DNA of 64,000 nt from Cellulomonas sp. P24. Its GTDB lineage: Bacteria > Actinomycetota > Actinomycetes > Actinomycetales > Cellulomonadaceae. Position 1 is the stretch's first letter; every line of letters starts with the position of its first letter. This document shows positions 15,946 to 24,424 of this stretch, piece by piece. Position numbers and translations under genes: made by a program. Location of the stretch: NCBI RefSeq assembly GCF_024704385.1, contig NZ_JAJDFX010000002.1:1116001-1180000 (forward strand), in the 5' to 3' direction. The notes below the pieces were generated by a model that was given only the letters and a program-made list of their open reading frames with translations, was not told the DNA's origin and made no database searches.

Positions 15946-15988
15946 GTGACGGCATGCGGCAGGCACGACGCCCGCCGCATGCCGTCAC
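15946..15988 (-). terminator. second strong hairpin between convergent phosphoesterase and marR
   Basis: A perfect 15-bp stem, GTGACGGCATGCGGC (15946-15960) with its complement at 15974-15988. It lies three bases after the first terminator and 64 bases past the marR stop. It probably terminates marR transcription, giving back-to-back terminators. Confidence 0.7.
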
Positions 15989-16051
15989 GTCGTCCGTCGG
16001 ACCACGTCGTTCCGTCGGGCCACGGACCCCGTCGGCCGGCGACGGCCCGGG

Positions 16052-16546
16052 TCAGACGTCGTCGCTGAGCCTGTCGACGCTGAGCCTGTCGACCAGCCGG
16101 TTGAGCGCCGGCAGCGCTGCCACCACGCGCTCCTGGTCCTCGACCGTCAGACCGCCCAGCGCACTCCCGAGCCGCCGCTCGTGGGCGAGCTCCCAGTCGG
16201 AGAGCTGGGCGCGGCCCGCCGTCGTGAGCTCCACCACGGCCACCCGGCGGTCCGACGGGTCCGGACCACGGGTGACGAGACCGGTCTCCACGAGGACCTG
16301 GACCAGCCCGCTGACGGTGTTCGGCGCGAGCCTCAGACGTCGGGCGAGCTCGCCGACCCGAGCAGGCTCGTCCTCGTCGAGCGCCAGGAGCAGCTCGATG
16401 CGCGCCATCGGCAGCGACTCCCACGGGTAGTCGGTGCGGATGCTGGTGCGGAGCGCACGGCGCAGGCGCGTCACGACCTCGGTGAGGCTTCCCGCGTCCG
16501 ACGGCATCGCGGAGGCCCTCGCGTGGTTCCCCGTGCCGGCCGACAT
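16052..16546 (-). CDS. MarR-family transcriptional regulator
   Basis: This 164-residue protein starts at ATG 16546. It has the MarR winged helix: ELARRLRLAPNTVSGLVQVLVETGLVTRGPDPSDRRVAVVELTTAGRAQL, with the DxRxxxxxLT wing signature (SDRRVAVVELTTAG). The C-terminus ends in a short duplication (VDRLSVDRLSDDV) caused by a 15-base direct repeat. It is divergent from the lgt-MFS gene pair, and MarR proteins often repress an adjacent exporter, so the MFS gene at 17639 is the likely target. Confidence 0.88.
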   Translation of the reverse strand: MSAGTGNHARASAMPSDAGSLTEVVTRLRRALRTSIRTDYPWESLPMARIELLLALDEDEPARVGELARRLRLAPNTVSGLVQVLVETGLVTRGPDPSDRRVAVVELTTAGRAQLSDWELAHERRLGSALGGLTVEDQERVVAALPALNRLVDRLSVDRLSDDV

Positions 16547-16639
16547 GGCGTCAGGGTACGCCGGTCAGGTCGGTGTGCGACCATGTCGCTGTCCGATACG
16601 ACCGGGCCGGTGGCGGTGACCCCGAACGAACGAGGAACG

Positions 16640-17626
16640 ATGATCTTCGCATCCATCCCCAGCCCGTCCCAAGGTGTCTGGAACATCGGCCCGATCCCGA
16701 TCCGCGCGTATGCGCTGTGCATCCTCGCGGGGATCGCCGTCGCGACCTGGTGGACGCAGCGCCGCTGGGCGGCCCGCGGCGGCAACCCGGACGACGTGCT
16801 CGACATCGTGTTCTGGGCCGTGCCGTTCGGCATCCTCGGCGGCCGGCTCTACCACCTCATCACCGACCCCGAGCTCTACTTCGCCCCCGGCAAGCAGCCC
16901 ATCAGGGCGCTCTACATCTGGGACGGCGGCCTGGGCATCTGGGGCGCGGTCGCGCTCGGCGCCGTCGGGGCGCTCATCGGCTGCCGCCGCCGGGGCATCC
17001 GCCTCGCCGACTTCGCCGACGCGGTCGCCCCCGGCCTCGTCCTCGCGCAGGCCATCGGCCGCTGGGGCAACTACTTCAACCAGGAGCTCTACGGCGGGCC
17101 GACGACGCTCCCCTGGGCCCTCGAGATCGACCCGGCGCACCGCCCGCTCGCGACACCGGACATCGGCCTGTACCAGCCGACGTTCCTGTACGAGTCGCTG
17201 TGGGACATCGGCGTCGCGATCCTGCTCGTCTGGGCCGGCAAGCGGTTCGCGCTGCGCGGCGGACGCCTGTTCGCGCTGTACGTCGCGGCATACACGGTCG
17301 GGCGGTCCTGGGTCGAGGCCCTGCGGATCGACCACGCGAACCACTTCCTCGGCCTGCGGCTGAACGACTGGACCAGCCTGATCGTGTTCCTCGCCGCGGT
17401 CGCGTTCCTGGTGCTCCGCCGACCACGACCCGGTGACCCGATCGAGCCCGAGCTCCTCCCGGTGGGCAGGGGCCGTGCCGTCACGGCCGACACCGAGCCG
17501 ACTGACACCGCGCCGACGGATGCCGCGCCGTCCGACACCGCGCAGACCGACACGGACCAGCTGGACGTCCACCCGCCTGCCGGCCCACGGGACCACGGGT
17601 CTGCCGGGGCCACGCCCTCGTCCTGA
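16640..17626 (+). CDS. lgt: prolipoprotein diacylglyceryl transferase
   Basis: This 328-residue membrane enzyme transfers diacylglycerol from phosphatidylglycerol to the lipobox cysteine of prolipoproteins. The start at ATG 16640 is preceded by GAGG; an in-frame ATG at 16583 lacks a ribosome site. The Lgt signature is intact: AQAIGRWGNYFNQELYGGPT near residue 137, with IPIRAYALCILAGI in the first helix, GILGGRLYHLITD and the YDGGLGIWG-like motif YIWDGGLGIWGA. Seven membrane segments are expected. The last 60 residues are a Thr/Asp/Pro-rich tail with repeats such as TEPTDTAPTDAAP. It lies 12 bases before the MFS gene and away from trp genes, where actinobacterial lgt usually sits. Confidence 0.93.
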   Translation: MIFASIPSPSQGVWNIGPIPIRAYALCILAGIAVATWWTQRRWAARGGNPDDVLDIVFWAVPFGILGGRLYHLITDPELYFAPGKQPIRALYIWDGGLGIWGAVALGAVGALIGCRRRGIRLADFADAVAPGLVLAQAIGRWGNYFNQELYGGPTTLPWALEIDPAHRPLATPDIGLYQPTFLYESLWDIGVAILLVWAGKRFALRGGRLFALYVAAYTVGRSWVEALRIDHANHFLGLRLNDWTSLIVFLAAVAFLVLRRPRPGDPIEPELLPVGRGRAVTADTEPTDTAPTDAAPSDTAQTDTDQLDVHPPAGPRDHGSAGATPSS

Positions 17627-17638
17627 CAGGAGCCTGTC

Positions 17639-19096
17639 GTGTCCGTGCTCGTCGCGTCCTGGCGGGTCCTCACCCAGGAGCGTGCCCGTCCGGCACGGTT
17701 GCGCGCGTGGCCGCACGCGTGGTGGCTCGCCGTGGCGACCGTGTGCTTCGGCGCGTTCATGGGACAGCTCGACGCGAGCATCGTCACGCTGACCTACCGT
17801 CCGCTGCGCACCGGCTTCGACACCTCGCTCGCTGCGGTGCAGTGGGTCTCGCTCGCGTACCTGCTCACGCTCGCGGCGTTCCTCATCCCCGTCGGTCGCC
17901 TCGCCGACGCGCGCGGGCGCAAGCTGCTCTACCTGTACGGCTTCGTCGTCTTCACGGCGTCCTCCGCGGCGTGCGGGCTCGCGCCGACCCTCGGCATGCT
18001 GATCGCCTTCCGGGTCGTGCAGGGCATCGGCGCCGCCATGCTCCAGGCCAACAGCGTCGCGCTCGTGGTCACGAGCGCACCCGAGGGCAAGACCCGTACC
18101 GCGCTCGGGGTCCAGGCGGCAGCCCAGGCGGTGGGACTGGCCCTCGGCCCGACCGTCGGCGGCCTGCTCGTCTCGACCTGGGGGTGGCGCTGGGTCTTCG
18201 GCATCAACGTCCCGGTCGGGGTGATCGCCGTCGTCGCCGGGGTGTTCCTGCTGCCCCGTACCCGAACGTTCACCCCCACCTCCGGGCGCGACGGATCGGG
18301 GCTCGCGCTGCTCGCCGTCGCGACGACGTCGGGACTGCTCGGGCTGTCGGCCGCCTCCGGTCTGGGCCTGCCGGGCTGGGCGCCGGTGGCGCTGCTGTGC
18401 GTCGCGGCCGGGGCCGCGGTGGGCTTCGTCGTGCGCGAGCGTCGAGCGTCGGCGCCGATGCTCGACCTCGCACTGCTGCGCGCCCGCACCGTCAGCACCG
18501 GCCTGGCCGGCGCCCTCGCGGGGTATCTCGTGCTCTTCGGGCCGCTGGTCCTCGTCCCGATCGTCCTCACCGGCGCCGGGCTCACCGAGCTGCACGCCGG
18601 TCTCGTCCTGACCGCGCTGCCGGCCGGGTTCGCCCTCGCCGCGACGTCGGGCGAACGCCTCCTCCCCCGGTCCTGGACCGATCGCCCGCGTGCGATGGTC
18701 GGCGCGCTGCTGTGCGTCGTGGCCCTGGCCGCGATGGCCGTCGCCCCGCTCACCCCCGGCTGGCTCGTCGCCTCGCTCGCGGCGCTCGGGGTCGCCCTCG
18801 GGCTCTTCACCCCGGCGAACAACAGCCTCGTCATGCGGGCGATCCCCACCCGGACCGCCGGGACGGGCGGCGGTCTCCTCAACATGACGCGCGGTCTGGG
18901 CACCGCCCTCGGGGTGGCTCTCGTCACGCTCGCCCTGCACGTGCGCCCTGCCGGGACCGGCCTGCTCGACGGGCCCCGGACCGCGGTGCTGGTGCTCCTC
19001 GCGGCGGCCGTCGCCCTGCTCGCCTCGGCCCGCATGACGCCGCGCACGGACGACGTCGCGCACGAGCCTGCGCCGGTCGCCGACCACCTCGTCTGA
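17639..19096 (+). CDS. MFS drug-type exporter (DHA2-like)
   Basis: This 485-residue protein starts at GTG 17639 after ACAGGAG, 12 bases after lgt. It has about twelve to fourteen membrane segments. Motif A is GRLADARGRKLLYLYGF, motif C-like GVQAAAQAVGLALGPTVGGLL, and the first helix has FGAFMGQLDASIVTLTY, the LDxTIVNVALP-type motif of DHA2 exporters. It probably exports toxic organic compounds using proton motive force. The divergent MarR gene is the likely regulator. The substrate is unknown. Confidence 0.87.
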   Translation: MSVLVASWRVLTQERARPARLRAWPHAWWLAVATVCFGAFMGQLDASIVTLTYRPLRTGFDTSLAAVQWVSLAYLLTLAAFLIPVGRLADARGRKLLYLYGFVVFTASSAACGLAPTLGMLIAFRVVQGIGAAMLQANSVALVVTSAPEGKTRTALGVQAAAQAVGLALGPTVGGLLVSTWGWRWVFGINVPVGVIAVVAGVFLLPRTRTFTPTSGRDGSGLALLAVATTSGLLGLSAASGLGLPGWAPVALLCVAAGAAVGFVVRERRASAPMLDLALLRARTVSTGLAGALAGYLVLFGPLVLVPIVLTGAGLTELHAGLVLTALPAGFALAATSGERLLPRSWTDRPRAMVGALLCVVALAAMAVAPLTPGWLVASLAALGVALGLFTPANNSLVMRAIPTRTAGTGGGLLNMTRGLGTALGVALVTLALHVRPAGTGLLDGPRTAVLVLLAAAVALLASARMTPRTDDVAHEPAPVADHLV

Positions 19097-19229
19097 GCGC
19101 GCGCCGGGTGACTCACGCTCCCCTGGCCGCGTGGCGACCACGTCGACCGGCCGGCGGCGGCGTTCTCGCAGGCTGGGACAACGCCGGACCGGCAGCGCCG
19201 TCGCGGGCCCGCCGTGCTGAAATAGGCCC

Positions 19230-21110
19230 ATGCCACCGTTGAGATCACGCACCGTCACCCACGGCAGGAACATGGCCGGCGCCCGCGCGCTGCTCCGGGC
19301 GGCCGGGGTCGCGCGTGAGGACATCGGCAAGCCGATCATCGCCGTGGCGAACAGCTTCACCGAGTTCGTCCCCGGCCACACCCACCTGCAGCCCGTCGGG
19401 CGGATCGTCTCCGAGGCGATCTCCGCGGCCGGCGCGGTGCCGCGCGAGTTCAACACGATCGCCGTCGACGACGGCATCGCGATGGGCCACGACGGGATGC
19501 TCTACTCCCTGCCGTCGCGCGACCTGATCGCCGACTCCGTCGAGTACATGGTCCAGGCCCACCGTGCCGACGCCCTGGTCTGCATCTCGAACTGCGACAA
19601 GATCACGCCCGGGATGCTCATGGCCGCGATGCGCCTGAACATCCCGACGGTGTTCGTCTCCGGCGGTCCGATGGAGGGCGGCACCGCCGTCCTGACCGAC
19701 GGCAGCACGCGCACCCGGCTCAACCTGGTGACCGCGATCTCCGACGCGGTGGCCGACACCGTGTCGGACGCGGACATCGACCTCATCGAGGAGGCGGCGT
19801 GCCCCACGTGCGGGTCGTGCTCCGGCATGTTCACCGCCAACTCGATGAACTGCCTCGTCGAGGCCCTCGGCCTGGCCCTGCCCGGCAACGGGTCGACGCT
19901 CGCGACGCACACCGCGCGCCGGGCGCTGTACGAGGAGGCCGGCCGCACCGCCGTCGAGATCACCCGCCGGTTCTACGAGCAGGACGACGCGAGCGTGCTG
20001 CCGCGGTCGATCGCGACCCGCGCGGCCTTCGACAACGCGATGTCGCTCGACATCGCGATGGGCGGGTCGACCAACACGATCCTGCACCTGCTCGCCGTCG
20101 CGCACGAGGCCGAGCTCGACTACACGCTCACGGACATCGAGGCGCGATCGCGTGCGGTGCCGTGCATCTGCAAGGTCGCGCCGAACGGCAGCTACCTCAT
20201 GGAGGACGTGCACCGGGCCGGTGGGATCCCTGCGATCCTCGGTGAGCTGCACCGCGCGGGGCTGCTCCACGAGGACGTCCACAGCGTGCATGCGGACTCG
20301 CTCTCGGGCTGGCTCGACGCCTGGGACGTGCGGGGCGGATCCGCGTCCGACGAGGCGATCGAGCTCTTCCACGCCGCGCCGGGACGCAAGCGCTCGGCGA
20401 CCGCCGGCTCGCAGTCGGCGCGCTGGGAGACGCTCGACCTCGACGCCGCCGGCGGGTGCATCCGCGACGTCGCGCACGCCTACACGGTCGACGGCGGGCT
20501 CGCGATCCTCCGCGGCAACCTCTCCGAGGACGGCTGCGTCGTCAAGACCGCCGGCGTGGACGAGTCGTGCTTCACGTTCTCCGGGCCGGCCCTGGTCGTC
20601 GAGTCCCAGGACGACGCCGTCGAGGCCATCCTCGGGGGCCGGGTGAAGCCCGGGGACGTCGTCGTGATCCGCTACGAGGGCCCGCGCGGCGGCCCCGGCA
20701 TGCAGGAGATGCTGTACCCGACGTCCTACCTCAAGGGCCTCGGTCTCGGAGCCTCGTGCGCGCTCGTGACCGACGGCCGGTTCTCCGGCGGCACCTCCGG
20801 CCTGTCGATCGGGCACGTGTCCCCGGAGGCGGCAGCCGGCGGCACGATCGCGCTCGTCGAGGACGGCGACATCATCCGCATCGACATCCCGACCCGGTTG
20901 ATCCACCTCGACGTCTCCGACGGCGAGCTCGCGGACCGGCGTCGTCGCCTCGAGGCCGCGGGCGGCTACCGTCCTCGGTCGCGCGACCGGGTCGTCTCGA
21001 CCGCGCTGCGCGCGTACGCCGCGATGGCGCTCTCGGCCGACAAGGGCGCCGTGCGCGACGTGAGCATCCTCGAGGACCGGGCCACCTCGGTGTCGACCTC
21101 CGCACGATGA
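19230..21110 (+). CDS. ilvD: dihydroxy-acid dehydratase
   Basis: A 626-residue enzyme of branched-chain amino-acid synthesis that dehydrates 2,3-dihydroxy-isovalerate and 2,3-dihydroxy-3-methylvalerate. It is full length for the long IlvD form. The iron-sulfur cysteines are in [12 protein letters not shown] and [42 protein letters not shown] and [21 protein letters not shown] are family signatures. The ATG at 19230 has no ribosome site and follows an A/T-rich TGAAATAG at 19218-19225, so the mRNA may be leaderless. No other ilv gene is nearby. Confidence 0.96.
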   Translation: MPPLRSRTVTHGRNMAGARALLRAAGVAREDIGKPIIAVANSFTEFVPGHTHLQPVGRIVSEAISAAGAVPREFNTIAVDDGIAMGHDGMLYSLPSRDLIADSVEYMVQAHRADALVCISNCDKITPGMLMAAMRLNIPTVFVSGGPMEGGTAVLTDGSTRTRLNLVTAISDAVADTVSDADIDLIEEAACPTCGSCSGMFTANSMNCLVEALGLALPGNGSTLATHTARRALYEEAGRTAVEITRRFYEQDDASVLPRSIATRAAFDNAMSLDIAMGGSTNTILHLLAVAHEAELDYTLTDIEARSRAVPCICKVAPNGSYLMEDVHRAGGIPAILGELHRAGLLHEDVHSVHADSLSGWLDAWDVRGGSASDEAIELFHAAPGRKRSATAGSQSARWETLDLDAAGGCIRDVAHAYTVDGGLAILRGNLSEDGCVVKTAGVDESCFTFSGPALVVESQDDAVEAILGGRVKPGDVVVIRYEGPRGGPGMQEMLYPTSYLKGLGLGASCALVTDGRFSGGTSGLSIGHVSPEAAAGGTIALVEDGDIIRIDIPTRLIHLDVSDGELADRRRRLEAAGGYRPRSRDRVVSTALRAYAAMALSADKGAVRDVSILEDRATSVSTSAR

Positions 21111-21123
21111 CGGGCGTCGCACG

Positions 21124-21603
21124 ATGACGGCCCCCGCGTACGACGCGCGGCCAGGCCTCGTCGTCCGCCCGATCGCGGCAGGCGACGAGGAGCGGTGGCG
21201 CGCCCTGTTCACCGCGTACGGCGCGTTCTACGAGACGGTGTTCTCCGCGACGGTGCTCGACGGCGTGTGGGCGTGGCTGATGGATCCGGCGCACCCCGAG
21301 CACGCCCTGGTCGCCGAGAAGGATGGCGAGGTGATCGGGTTCGCGCACGTGCGTGACCAGCCCGACACGTTCACCGCCGGTCCGAGCTGGTACCTAGACG
21401 ACCTCTTCACGGACCCGGCGCACCGGGGCGAGGGAGCGGCGACGGCCCTGCTCGCCGCGCTCGACGAGAAAGCCCGGACGCACGGCGGTGGGACCGTCCG
21501 GTGGATCACCGCGGCGGACAACACCACGGCGCAACGGCTCTACGACCAGGTGGCGACGCGCACGACCTGGGTGACGTACGAGCGAGAGGTCAGCGCGGAC
21601 TGA
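21124..21603 (+). CDS. GNAT-family N-acetyltransferase
   Basis: This 159-residue protein starts at ATG 21124, 13 bases after ilvD. The acetyl-CoA fold is visible: VRPIAAGDEERWRALFTAYGAFY at the start, SWYLDDLFTDPAHRGEGAATALLAALDEKA (the Q/RxxGxG/A phosphate loop) and WITAADNTTAQRLYDQVATRTTWVTYERE at the end. The substrate is unknown. Its last 14 bases overlap the 3' end of the LacI gene on the opposite strand. Confidence 0.87.
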   Translation: MTAPAYDARPGLVVRPIAAGDEERWRALFTAYGAFYETVFSATVLDGVWAWLMDPAHPEHALVAEKDGEVIGFAHVRDQPDTFTAGPSWYLDDLFTDPAHRGEGAATALLAALDEKARTHGGGTVRWITAADNTTAQRLYDQVATRTTWVTYEREVSAD

Positions 21604-22618
21604 CCCCCGGCGGTGGCCCGCTGCTCTCCCGGATGACGAGCCGGGGCATCTCGTGCGAGACGCGAGGTGCGGTGCCGGTCCGCATCAGCGCGTCCAGCTG
21701 GGCGAAGGCCCGCCGCCCGAGGCGGTCGAAGTCCTGGACGACGGTCGTGAGCGACGGCGTCCACATCGCTGCGAAGGGCTGGTCGTCGAAGCCGACGACG
21801 CTCACGTCGCCCGGGACGGACCGCCCGGCCTCGCTGAGGGCCCGCATGAGACCGATCGCCAGCTCGTCGTTGCCGCACAGCACTGCCGTCACCTCGGGGT
21901 CCCCGGCCAGGACCTTGCCGACCTCGTACCCGGAGGCCGGGTCGTAGGCCGCGTCGACCCGCGGAGGGACCGGCGCGCCCGCCGCGGCGAGCGCCCGTTG
22001 CCAGCCGATGGCCCGGCCCACCCGACCGGTGGTCAGCGGGATCGCGAGGTGGTGGACCGTGCGATGGCCGAGGTCCAGCAGGTACCGCGTCGCGACGGTC
22101 GCGGCGGCCTGGTCGTCGAGGTAGGACCGCGGGTGCCGGCTCGACCGCCGGCGCGCGGTCCCGACGGCGACGGCGGGCGTGGTCATCGGGAACGCGTCGG
22201 CCACCGCGACGCCGACCGGGTCGAACTCGATGATGATGACCCCGGCGACGGCCTGACCGAGCAGCATGTCGATGGCTGCTTCCTGGTCGCGCGGGTCGGT
22301 CGAGTCCACGACGACGATCACGACGACGTACCCGGCGTCCCGGGCGGCCGCCTCGATGCCGCGGAGCGTCTGCGAGTAGCCGTACCGCGTGGTGTCGATC
22401 GCCACGACGCCGATCATCGAGGGGTTCCCGCTGACGAGCGCCCGAGCGGCGGCGTTCGGGCGGTAGCGCAACTCCTCGATCGCGGCATGGACGAGCGCGC
22501 GCTTCTCCTCGCTCACCGGGACCGACCCGGTCAGGACACGCGAGACGGTCGGGACGGACACGCCTGCGACCCGCGCGACGTCGGCGATGACGGGTCGACG
22601 CTGGGAGGCGTTGTTCAC
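21590..22618 (-). CDS. LacI-family regulator of the galactoside cluster
   Basis: This 342-residue protein starts at GTG 22618. HTH: PVIADVARVAGVSVPTVSRVLTGSVPV; hinge RPNAAARALVSGNPS; ligand domain complete (GVVAIDTTRYGYSQTLRGIEAAAR, AGVIIIEFDP, VHHLAIPLTTGRVGRAIGWQRAL, AVLCGNDELAIGLMRALSEAG, VSVVGFDDQPFAAMWTPSLTTV). It is divergent from the binding-protein operon at 22910. Two LacI-type half-palindromic sites lie in the shared upstream region, so it very likely represses that operon. The inducer is presumably a galactoside or its product, inferred from the hydrolases. Confidence 0.9.
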   Translation of the reverse strand: MNNASQRRPVIADVARVAGVSVPTVSRVLTGSVPVSEEKRALVHAAIEELRYRPNAAARALVSGNPSMIGVVAIDTTRYGYSQTLRGIEAAARDAGYVVVIVVVDSTDPRDQEAAIDMLLGQAVAGVIIIEFDPVGVAVADAFPMTTPAVAVGTARRRSSRHPRSYLDDQAAATVATRYLLDLGHRTVHHLAIPLTTGRVGRAIGWQRALAAAGAPVPPRVDAAYDPASGYEVGKVLAGDPEVTAVLCGNDELAIGLMRALSEAGRSVPGDVSVVGFDDQPFAAMWTPSLTTVVQDFDRLGRRAFAQLDALMRTGTAPRVSHEMPRLVIRESSGPPPGVSPR

Positions 22619-22740
22619 AGGAAAACCCTACTTTCGCGTGAGCCGGGCGAGCGACCGTTGCGCGCACGGCCCCCGACGGACATCGGTGTCCGCCGGTCGG
22701 ACATGACGAGAACCGGGACCGGCATCGACCCGACCCGTCG

Positions 22741-22754
22741 TGAAAGCGTTATCA
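22741..22754 (+). promoter_or_regulatory. putative LacI operator A of the galactoside operon
   Basis: TGAAAGCGTTATCA is an imperfect LacI-type palindrome with central CG. It shares TGAAA-N-CGTT with site B on the opposite strand and lies 20 bases before the predicted -35 box. Confidence 0.6.
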
Positions 22755-22773
22755 ACTGAGGCGAGGCTACCCC

Positions 22774-22802
22774 TTGCACTCTCGGATGATCAACGGTTTC
22801 AT
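22774..22802 (+). promoter_or_regulatory. putative promoter of the galactoside operon
   Basis: TTGCAC (22774-22779), 17-base spacer and TTTCAT (22797-22802). The predicted start lies about 100 bases before the binding-protein GTG. Confidence 0.5.
22787..22801 (-). promoter_or_regulatory. putative LacI operator B overlapping the -10 box
   Basis: Read on the minus strand, TGAAACCGTTGATCA. It matches site A (TGAAAGCGTTATCA) apart from one substitution and one inserted base, and lies over the predicted spacer and -10 box. Confidence 0.55.
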
Positions 22803-22909
22803 GTACCGAGTCGCAACGAGGCGCACCACTCACACCCTCCGCGACACGCTCTGCGCACCACCGTCCGTCCCCCGTCAATGTCGACGTGCATGGGTTCCCA
22901 GGAGGAGTC

Positions 22910-24274
22910 GTGTCCCAAGTGAATTCCGAGCCGAGCTCGAGCTCTGTCCCGTCCGCCTTCCTCTCGTCGTTCATGTCGAGCCCGATGAGCAGACGCACGA
23001 TGCTGAAGGGGACGATGGGCGCCGCCGCCCTCGCCGCCCTCGCCGCGTGCGGATCGGGTTCCACCTCCACCTCGACCGGCGGGGCCACCGCAGGGTCCAA
23101 GGCGAGCGGCGTCGTGACGTTCGGCTCCAACCAGTCGGACGCCGTCCCGAAGGCGGCCTACGCCGCGTTCGTCAAGGCCTACGAGGCGCAGAGCGGCGGC
23201 GTCACGATCCAGACGAACACCGTCGACCACAACACGTTCCAGGAGAACATCAACAACTACCTCCAGGGCTCGCCGGACGACGTGTTCACCTGGTTCGCCG
23301 GCTACCGGATGCGGTTCTTCGCCGAGCAGGGCCTCGCCGGTGACATCAGCGACGTCTGGAAGAACGTCACCGGGATGAGCGACGGCTTCAAGGCCGCGTC
23401 CACCGGCACCGACGGCAAGCAGTACTTCATCCCGTTCGACACGTACCCGTGGGCCGTCTTCTACCGCCCGAGCGTCTTCAAGGCGAAGGGCTACACCGTC
23501 CCGAAGACCATGGACGACTTCTACACGCTCTCCGCCCAGATCAAGAAGGACGGGATGGTCCCGCTCGCGTTCGCGGACAAGGACGGCTGGCCCGCGATGG
23601 GCACGTTCGACCAGCTCAACCTCCGGCTCAACGGCTACGACTTCCACATCAGCCTGATGGCCGGCAAGGAGTCGTGGACCGACCAGAAGGTCAAGAACGT
23701 CTTCGACGCGTGGCGCAAGCTCCTCGAGGTCTCGCAGCCCGACTCGCTCGGCCGCACCTGGCAGGAGGCCGCCCAGTCGCTGCAGAAGAACGAGGCCGCG
23801 ACCTACGTCCTCGGCATGTTCGTCGGCCAGCAGTTCAGCGCCGGCGCCGACCGCGAGGACCTCGACTTCTTCACCTTCCCGGAGATGGACTCGACCATCG
23901 GGACCGACGCGATCGAGGCCCCGATCGACGGCTTCATGATGTCCAAGAAGCCGAAGAACGAGGCCGGCGCCAAGGACTTCCTCACGTACCTCTCCACCGC
24001 CGCCGCGCAGGAGGTCTACGTCAAGAGCGACCCGACCGTGATCGCGGCCAACAGCAAGGCCGACACCTCCGGGTACACCGCCCTGCAGAAGAAGGCCGTC
24101 GAGTTCATCGGCAACGCCAAGCACATCTCCCAGTTCATGGACCGCGACACGCGCCCCGACTTCGCCTCGACGGTCATGATCCCCGCGATCCAGACCTTCA
24201 TCGGCAACCCGAAGGACGTCGACGGCCTGGTGAACAGCATCGAGAGCCAGAAGAAGTCCATCTTCGCCTCCTGA
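22910..24274 (+). CDS. ABC transporter sugar-binding lipoprotein with twin-arginine signal
   Basis: A 454-residue protein starting at GTG 22910, just after GGAGGAG. The export signal begins about 25 residues in: MSRRTMLKGTMGAAALAALAAC, with a twin-arginine pair and a lipobox (LAAC), so it may travel by the Tat pathway and be lipidated. The mature part is a family-1 binding protein (VTFGSNQSDAVPKAAYAAFVKAYEAQSG, DDVFTWFAGYRMRFFAEQGLAGDISDVW, YFIPFDTYPWAVFYRPSVFKAKGY, FTFPEMDSTIGTDAIEAPIDGFMMS). It is expected to bind alpha- or beta-galactosides such as raffinose-family sugars or galacto-oligosaccharides, judging from the downstream GH36 and GH2 genes. Confidence 0.9.
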   Translation: MSQVNSEPSSSSVPSAFLSSFMSSPMSRRTMLKGTMGAAALAALAACGSGSTSTSTGGATAGSKASGVVTFGSNQSDAVPKAAYAAFVKAYEAQSGGVTIQTNTVDHNTFQENINNYLQGSPDDVFTWFAGYRMRFFAEQGLAGDISDVWKNVTGMSDGFKAASTGTDGKQYFIPFDTYPWAVFYRPSVFKAKGYTVPKTMDDFYTLSAQIKKDGMVPLAFADKDGWPAMGTFDQLNLRLNGYDFHISLMAGKESWTDQKVKNVFDAWRKLLEVSQPDSLGRTWQEAAQSLQKNEAATYVLGMFVGQQFSAGADREDLDFFTFPEMDSTIGTDAIEAPIDGFMMSKKPKNEAGAKDFLTYLSTAAAQEVYVKSDPTVIAANSKADTSGYTALQKKAVEFIGNAKHISQFMDRDTRPDFASTVMIPAIQTFIGNPKDVDGLVNSIESQKKSIFAS

Positions 24275-24344
24275 CCCCGCAGAGACGAGGGTGAGCATGT
24301 CCTCCGTGCCCGTTGAGATCCCCTCCTCCCCTGCCGAACCGCGT

Positions 24345-24373
24345 CGTGCGGGCAGACCTGATCTGCCCGCACG
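24345..24373 (+). repeat. 12-bp hairpin at the start of the MalF-type permease gene
   Basis: CGTGCGGGCAGA (24345-24356), loop CCTGA, complement 24362-24373, perfect. It lies between the binding-protein gene and the intact permease frame, just before a six-G run. It may be an intra-operon attenuator or part of the permease's own 5' coding region (see the frameshift finding). Confidence 0.7.
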
Positions 24374-24424
24374 GCGGGGGGCCGCAAGCGGAGGCGCAGC
24401 CGAGCGGATCGGCTCACCATCACG

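Noticed and set aside
14314-15966. 550-codon antisense frame over the phosphoesterase gene
   Set aside because: Same reason: no domain, composition mirrors the real gene's codon bias.
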